Assembly: GCA_963170055.1 (NCBI GenBank)
Contig: CAUJGJ010000005.1
Coordinates: 367,901-390,400 of the forward strand
DNA length: 22,500 nt
Direction of reading: 5' to 3'
Source: Halisarca cf. caerulea
Taxonomy: Eukaryota > Porifera > Demospongiae > Chondrillida > Halisarcidae
The notes below the pieces were generated by a model. That model had not been told where the DNA came from, searched no databases, and was given only the letters and a program-made list of their open reading frames with translations. Both the position numbers and the translations under genes were made by a program. This document shows positions 18,201-22,500 of this stretch, in pieces; positions within the stretch are counted from its first letter, which is position 1; each line of letters starts with the position of its first letter.

Positions 18201-20571
18201 CCCCTCCCACACACACATACAAAACACAACTTGCTTGGCTGTGTCTGCTAATACAGACCAAGACACGGATACATACTTTGCATAAACAAGTTTTGTAGGC
18301 TGAACTTGGAGAATCACAGTACTTGGTCACAAGAACAAATTTGCAGCTTTATGGTATGTACGTATTACAAACTTCATGAAATTTGGCACTGTCCAACCCC
18401 ATAATGCTAACATTGAGCAATCATAAGCCACAATCATCACAATCACAGTGATATGTACGTACGTAAGTATTACAAATACACATCGCGCTGTCAAAAATCA
18501 CTGCCAATATCATTATCACTGGAAGAAATATCACGTTTTTCACTATTATTGAAACATTACCTAACCTTAATTACACATAGGAAAGTTAATACTAAATTTC
18601 TTCCAACGGAAGACCATCTATTACTAGGGCACTCTTGGTACAGATGCATGCTTCAATCCCTAAATACGTATGTACATACGTACAGCATACATACGTACAT
18701 CAATGCAGCATCAAAATACGTACACAGAAAGATTTCAAATAGTGCATAGATTGGTGTATGTATGTACGTACATGATGAAAAGCACATTGCCTAAGCATGT
18801 CACGTCAAATCATGTGAAAGACATTTTACAGCATTGCAGTCATAAGTGTGCAGTCATGTTAGAATCAGGGTATCAGGGAATCTTATTTTACCTGGGGAAC
18901 CGTTAGCCAAGGGCTACTATAAATGGCACCCAGAATGTAGAGATTTGAAGTTCTTTGGAACACGAATAAGCTAATCCCACTCCATTCACCATCAATATCA
19001 CATATTACCATCGCATCATGCCTCTCAATCCTTGCATCTCACCTGTGAACCTCCTTTGAGCTCTGAAACACACAGAAGACCTTGTTGTACCAGCTGTGCT
19101 TGCACCAACAAGATGTCCTCATGATTGGCACAGTGCTGTTTGCAGAGTGCGTTGAACTCATCCAGGGACATTACATTGTCAGTTGTTTTGTAGATGACAG
19201 TACGATTATGAAGGGAGTAGACTGACAAGCACACTTCCTACATGATGTATGAACAACATGAATCACGTGCGACATGCATGTACACATATACACACAAAAG
19301 TGTTCCACATACGCAATACATTACAAAACTACGTACATTACTGTTATTATTCTGATTGAGGTTAATACTTATATCAGGAGATATGCTACTACCAATTTCC
19401 TATACGTATGATATGTAAACTTAAGACATGAATTATGTATGACATGTATCATTTTCCAATTGTTTTGCATACAATACATTACACACTAGTACATACATAC
19501 AGGCTGACAGGTGGTCAAATGAATCAGAAGACATGCTACATACGTATGTACGTACGTATGTACGTAGCATTCTACATAAAAATCAGCACTGTAACAACTG
19601 ATGTAGGAATGAACCAACTCATGAGCAGGTAAAGTAAATTCACAGGCAAAGGAAACAGCTAGACCAGACTAAGATGTGCATGTACATACATACGTAGGTT
19701 GCTATACAGATTAATAGCAAAAAAATAATGCAATATTATATAGAAAAAAAAACATATTCGTGGCTAACTAATTACAGTGGATTATCGTAATCTGTTACAA
19801 TTTCCTATTTTTAATTTCAATGATTTGGTGACTAAACAGTACAAGATATTATCCACAGCAGGATATACCAACATACATACGTATGCACGTGTCAGCTATT
19901 TCTTCCATGTGTACACAAGGTAGACGGCATTAGTAGCTCAATTAATGGTAGACTATTGAGAGGAAGTGTAATTATTTAAAATACTAAAATATTACATACC
20001 CCAATAAAAACAAACTACTTATTAATCAAACAAACAGCTATAATTCAGGACTACAATACCATAACAGCAAGACTGTCGACCACTAAGTACACGTATATAC
20101 TATTATATATAACAATCTTACTTTTAACCTGCCAATGAGTAAATATCTTCCTTGATATGAATTGGCACTTCTACTGGAACCATACATGTACCTCCAAGTC
20201 CATGACAGTGAGCTAGAAATAGCACTAACTCCCCATGAGAGGAGACCAACAGCAATATTTTGCTGCCGCTCAGTTTGTTTCAAGAAAGAGTCAAGTTTTA
20301 CTATTTGACCATTGTTCTCCATAGTGGAAAGTACCGGGAAAAGACACTTTGGCCTCAGTGAATTCCATAGAAACCTTTCTTCTACTTCCATCAAACTAAA
20401 CGAGATTCTGTTGAGTTCAATAGTGCTCCTAGCTATAAGCTTAGACCAAAACTTGAACTTGGCATCTTCTATCGGTGCATAATCTTTTCCTGGTGGAAAA
20501 GGTGCCATAAGGAAATGCATTCTGTCCGTATCAGACCACTCAGGTGGTTTTGCCCATTCTTGAGTAGCCAT
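14431..20571 (-). CDS. CHMP7: CHMP7, ESCRT-III-related charged multivesicular body protein 7 (11 exons)
   Basis: Complete minus-strand gene. Coding exons: 20571-20122, 19237-19043, 16762-16686, 16591-16529, 16442-16394, 16333-16214, 16118-16014, 15551-15506, 14961-14872, 14716-14622, 14517-14431. Every junction is GT-AG with matching phase, giving 1377 nt, or 458 residues plus TAA (human CHMP7 is about 450). The N-terminus ([17 protein letters not shown]) matches the conserved start of CHMP7. Winged-helix-like domains follow (residues about 15-100 and 150-215), with a hydrophobic [19 protein letters not shown] segment between them that corresponds to the membrane-binding region. Residues about 225-360 are the basic, helical ESCRT-III core; an acidic [12 protein letters not shown] helix (about 378-388) resembles the Vps4-binding MIM. 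In animals CHMP7 binds LEM2 and recruits CHMP4 for nuclear-envelope sealing, and also acts at endosomes. It starts 26 bp from MRPL35. Confidence 0.93.
14622..14716 (-). CDS. CHMP7: CHMP7 exon 10 (residues 399-430)
   Basis: Reads [20 protein letters not shown] then [11 protein letters not shown], a Pro/Ser-rich unstructured tail. Supported by phase and splice signals (acceptor GATGCAG, donor GTACGT) rather than similarity. Confidence 0.75.
14872..14961 (-). CDS. CHMP7: CHMP7 exon 9 (residues 369-399)
   Basis: Carries [19 protein letters not shown], followed by [10 protein letters not shown]. The acidic Leu-spaced helix is like a MIM1 motif that binds the MIT domain of Vps4. Donor GTAAGT. Confidence 0.9.
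15166..15362. repeat. (GT)n microsatellite in CHMP7 intron 9
   Basis: Impure GT tract in two or three blocks broken by GCACACGTGCAT, GAGTGACACTG and GCGCTTGCGCG. It lies wholly within the intron between exons 8 and 9 (14962-15505). Confidence 0.9.
15506..15551 (-). CDS. CHMP7: CHMP7 exon 8 (residues 354-369)
   Basis: Reads [15 protein letters not shown] plus one base. Acceptor TTCCACAG, donor GTTAGT. It corresponds to the short helix before the C-terminal acidic tail. Confidence 0.85.
16014..16118 (-). CDS. CHMP7: CHMP7 exon 7 (residues 319-353)
   Basis: Reads [20 protein letters not shown] then [15 protein letters not shown], which matches the AY-xxG-xxALK...VE....VDQIQE core of CHMP7. Acceptor GGATAAG, donor GTACGT. 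The reading VDK before VMEA would not preserve a splice acceptor, so I start at GTA. Confidence 0.9.
16214..16333 (-). CDS. CHMP7: CHMP7 exon 6 (residues 279-318)
   Basis: Reads [20 protein letters not shown] then [20 protein letters not shown]. It corresponds to the helix 2 region preceding the S.TD motif of human CHMP7. Exactly 40 codons, phase 0 at both ends, donor GTGAGT. Confidence 0.92.
16394..16442 (-). CDS. CHMP7: CHMP7 exon 5 (residues 262-278)
   Basis: Reads [16 protein letters not shown], the basic helix 1-2 region. Donor GTACGT is one of three in this gene beginning GTACGT. Confidence 0.88.
16529..16591 (-). CDS. CHMP7: CHMP7 exon 4 (residues 241-262)
   Basis: Reads [20 protein letters not shown], the start of helix 1 of the ESCRT-III core. 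Acceptor TTCGAAG and donor GTTAGT; phases 2 in and 2 out agree with the neighbours. Confidence 0.88.
16686..16762 (-). CDS. CHMP7: CHMP7 exon 3 (residues 216-241)
   Basis: Reads [20 protein letters not shown] then DTAIL. The KFA motif and following segment align with the link between winged helix 2 and the ESCRT-III core in human CHMP7. Donor GTGAGT after two bases of a Val codon. Confidence 0.88.
17125..17560. mobile_element. MITE of about 436 bp inside CHMP7 intron 2
   Basis: The left end (TATACTGTATA at 17125, then GTACAGCCAGAAAGGTTGGC at 17138-17157) is mirrored by the right end (GCCAACCTTTTTGGCTATAC at 17535-17554, then AGTATA). The 20-bp TIR core matches at 18 of 20 positions, and the left end has about 6 extra bases. 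Motifs GGCGATT and AAATTTGGCG recur inverted inside. A 62-codon plus-strand frame (17259-17447) begins AAGATGGCTGCAG but has no recognisable product. A target duplication could not be fixed because the flanks are themselves repetitive. Confidence 0.6.
19043..19237 (-). CDS. CHMP7: CHMP7 exon 2 (residues 151-215)
   Basis: Second winged-helix-like domain ([34 protein letters not shown]). Acceptor CATGTAG, donor GTGAGA, phase 0 at both ends. Intron 1 is 884 bp and contains TACGTA palindromes; intron 2 is 2280 bp and contains a MITE. Confidence 0.92.
20122..20571 (-). CDS. CHMP7: CHMP7 exon 1 (residues 1-150)
   Basis: Holds the start codon, the conserved PPEW...RM..L motif, the first winged-helix-like domain and the hydrophobic Trp-rich membrane segment. 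Ends in phase 0 at donor GTAAGA. An out-of-frame ATG lies 14 bp upstream of the start. Confidence 0.92.
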
Positions 20572-20597
20572 TTTTCTTTTTCATTAGCTCAATAAAA
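20572..20597. promoter_or_regulatory. 26-bp gap between divergent start codons of CHMP7 and MRPL35
   Basis: Only 26 bases, TTTTCTTTTTC then ATTAGCTCAATAAAA, separate the two ATGs. There is no TATA box. On the plus strand the pyrimidine run resembles a TCT-type initiator used by ribosomal-protein genes. The 5' untranslated regions must be tiny or must overlap the partner's coding sequence. On the minus strand an ATG 14 bp before the CHMP7 start opens a 14-codon out-of-frame uORF, if it is transcribed. Confidence 0.7.
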
Positions 20598-21044
20598 ATG
20601 GCGTCCAAGTTTTTGCGAAGTGTAAGAAGTACATGTGGTATTACCACCGGCTATGGGGTTGGTTTATTCAGGCCCAGATGTATGCAAACGCCATGCATTC
20701 GAGGCATGTCTTCTTCAAGTTTGATGATGAAGAATTCTCGTTGTATCCCATGGAAACAGGACAGTCTCCATTTTTGTTGTTTAAACTCAAGGATGCCATT
20801 GTATAGTTTACGTACACCGAGACGGACTTTGGTTATTTGCAGTAAGAGGAAAGGCAAAAAGAAATCCGTGAAGGCTGTTTTAAAACGTTTTAAAATCACT
20901 GGAACCGGGAAAGTGAAGTTCTGGAGGTCTGGAAGGAACCGCCGACAGATGCGTAAGAATGTACGAGCTAGAAAGGCCATCAAGAGACCAGCTTACTGTA
21001 ACAAACAACAAGCAAAGTTGATAAAGAAAATGATGTGTTTGTGA
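20598..21044 (+). CDS. MRPL35: Mitochondrial ribosomal protein L35 (bL35m)
   Basis: A 148-residue protein in one exon. The bL35 domain spans residues about 83-145: KRKGKKKSVKAVLKRFKITG, then GTGKVKFWRSGRNRR and CNKQQAKLIKKM, which match the KSVKAV..RF and CNK.Q.KL..KM positions of animal MRPL35 and the GTGKVK motif of bacterial L35. The first about 80 residues are rich in Arg and Ser with almost no acidic residues (MASKFLRSVRSTCG...), as expected of a mitochondrial targeting sequence plus linker. bL35m is a component of the large mitoribosomal subunit. The human protein is about 188 residues; this one lacks the C-terminal extension. The start is in good context (AAAATGG). Downstream ATGs (residues 29, 37, 43) are possible but would shorten the targeting sequence. 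Confidence 0.9.
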   Translation: MASKFLRSVRSTCGITTGYGVGLFRPRCMQTPCIRGMSSSSLMMKNSRCIPWKQDSLHFCCLNSRMPLYSLRTPRRTLVICSKRKGKKKSVKAVLKRFKITGTGKVKFWRSGRNRRQMRKNVRARKAIKRPAYCNKQQAKLIKKMMCL

Positions 21045-21149
21045 TATACATTTTTACATGTTCTGAATGCTGTATCTGTGCCTTGCTCAATGTTACCACG
21101 CCTTGACAGTTTATAAAGTAATACAATACAATACGGAAGTTGTACATAC

Positions 21150-21410
<261 letters not shown>

Positions 21411-21564
21411 CATACGTACATGCGGGTGTGCACATGCATGCATGAGTTTGCATGTTTCAGGTACGTATGTCCTAATATTCTCCCACAGCAATGGGCTTGG
21501 ATCTGGGTACGTACCTTGAATACACGTACACTTGATCTTTCAAGGCAATATTGAAATCTGTTGC

Positions 21565-21690
21565 ATTCATGGCTGTCACCCCTATATGCGTACATTACGT
21601 ATGTACACCTATTGCTGTCCACTCCTATAAACATACATTACGTACGTATGTACACCTATTGCTGTCCACTCCTATATACCTACGTATATT
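21565..21690. repeat. 47-bp tandem repeat, about 2.5 copies
   Basis: The segment ACACCTATTGCTGTCCACTC followed by CTATA and a TACGTA-rich palindrome recurs with a 47-bp period (copies start at 21605 and 21652). A partial, diverged copy precedes them (GGCTGTCACCCCTATA at 21570). Confidence 0.8.
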
Positions 21691-22500
21691 GCATAAATAA
21701 GTTATTTACTTTATGGTAGTCAGTTGTCACAGGGTCCCTCATGTGCTGCTGCGAATTGTACTGCTGGTAAAGCATCACAAAAATGGGTTCCGCCAACGTG
21801 CTGCATTCTGTGCTATGCTGTTAGTTATGCATGCCCGGACCCTGATCCCTCAATTGTTGTTCTGTGCAAGGGAGACGTTTGAAGATGTCATTTAGAAGTT
21901 TAAAGAGCCAAATTGAATCAAGTTGTGGATCTGGCTACACAAGACTGCCATGCTATAATAGAGAGACCTATTTAGACTGTGGGCTGCTCTGGACCATCAC
22001 TGGCACAGTTGAAACAAGAGGTACCATTAATTTTATTGATATCATAAAACTCCGAAGCTAGATGTTATAGACCCAATGCCCTGTAGCAGAGTATGGAGAA
22101 TGGGGGAAATTGAGGAAGCTGTGGACATGAAACTGCTGCAGTACTTATTCTATCTTCTCTGTTTATATTCATATTAAAAGGAAAGCAAGACTGGTGCTGC
22201 ATGTTGGTAGTCTTGTAGAGCTAGCCCGCTTCATCCTGTTCACTTCTGTTCAGACAGAAGTGAACAGGGGCTGGCTACATGAGACCAGCATGTTGGGCCC
22301 GTGGAGTGTAAATGATTCATTTTGCAAGTAGTTTGCATAGTTTGTACATCGAGTCTGAGTCAGGTTGCATGCAGTAAGCCTGTAAGGAGACAAACATATT
22401 GCATACTAAGTTCGCATCATACCTAAGCTTATGGGGTTGGGTCAAGTATTAAGTTCTAGCTTCCCAGAACTCCTTATAGATTACCCAGAGCGCTAATTAT
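21691..22500. other. Unassigned stretch, no gene seen
   Basis: Two plus-strand frames of 60-65 codons (21713-21895 and 21864-22061) have no recognisable motif, no clear splice context and unremarkable composition. Apart from the hairpin at 22235-22268 I see no structured feature. Confidence 0.4.
22235..22268. repeat. Perfect 15-bp hairpin with 4-nt loop
   Basis: CCTGTTCACTTCTGT (22235-22249), loop TCAG, then ACAGAAGTGAACAGG (22254-22268). A weaker outer pair (TAGCC at 22222 and GGCTA near 22273) may extend the stem after an internal bulge. Transcription is unknown. It could be a structured RNA, the core of a fold-back element or chance. Confidence 0.6.

Noticed and set aside
19930..19970. 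tRNA-like string (AGTAGCTCAATTAATGGTAGACTATTGAG)
   Set aside because: It resembles a tRNA D-arm and A box, but no B box (GGTTCGANNCC) or acceptor-stem pairing follows, so it is at most a remnant.
20651..20983. Minus-strand 110-codon frame opposite MRPL35
   Set aside because: It lies antisense to a clearly recognisable bL35 domain and has no motif of its own.

Overview
This is animal nuclear DNA: spliced genes, several CA/GT microsatellites, a minisatellite, miniature inverted-repeat transposons and no bacterial-type gene packing. I read it as a sponge, probably a demosponge. The reasons are the very common palindromes TACGTACGTA and GCATGCATGC, short introns, and a cysteine-rich multi-pass membrane protein family that I associate with lineage-specific expansion in sponges. 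The organism call is inference; the gene calls do not depend on it.

Layout. 1-4300: a plus-strand gene whose last exon (3122-3783) encodes a divergent macro domain. A possible 40-nt upstream exon lies at 2112-2151; the rest is intron or intergenic DNA with dispersed repeats and one MITE (490-645). 4865-6132: two DNA-transposon-derived elements side by side, a 1045-bp element with 20-bp perfect terminal inverted repeats (plus TA on each side) and an off-centre internal fold-back, then a 186-bp mariner-type MITE. 6270-8190: a decayed, truncated minus-strand paralogue sandwiched between a (CA)n and a (GT)n tract. 8200-9690: AT-rich DNA, an unrecognised region with an internal repeat (8609-9029) and a third MITE (9201-9404). 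9692-11726: the longer minus-strand paralogue, about 680 codons, with signal peptide, Cys-rich ectodomain, many membrane segments and a Gln/Glu tract. It is interrupted by one in-frame TGA and two frame shifts. 11730-13320: intergenic. 13323-14297: a 17-bp minisatellite.

14431-20571 (minus): a complete 11-exon CHMP7 gene (ESCRT-III) that I could reconstruct exon by exon. All splice phases agree, giving 458 residues against about 450 for the human protein. Its start codon lies only 26 bp from the start codon of a plus-strand MRPL35 gene (mitochondrial ribosomal protein bL35m, 20598-21044), so the two form a very compact head-to-head pair. 21045-22500 holds a GT microsatellite, a 47-bp tandem repeat and a perfect 15-bp hairpin, with no gene that I can support.

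I see no functional pathway linking the genes. CHMP7 acts in nuclear-envelope and endosomal ESCRT work, MRPL35 in mitochondrial translation, and the macro protein probably in ADP-ribose signalling. The most unusual points are the 26-bp shared promoter, the paired reading-frame breaks at the same site in both membrane-protein copies, the patch of near-identity between those copies, and the eccentric fold-back transposon.
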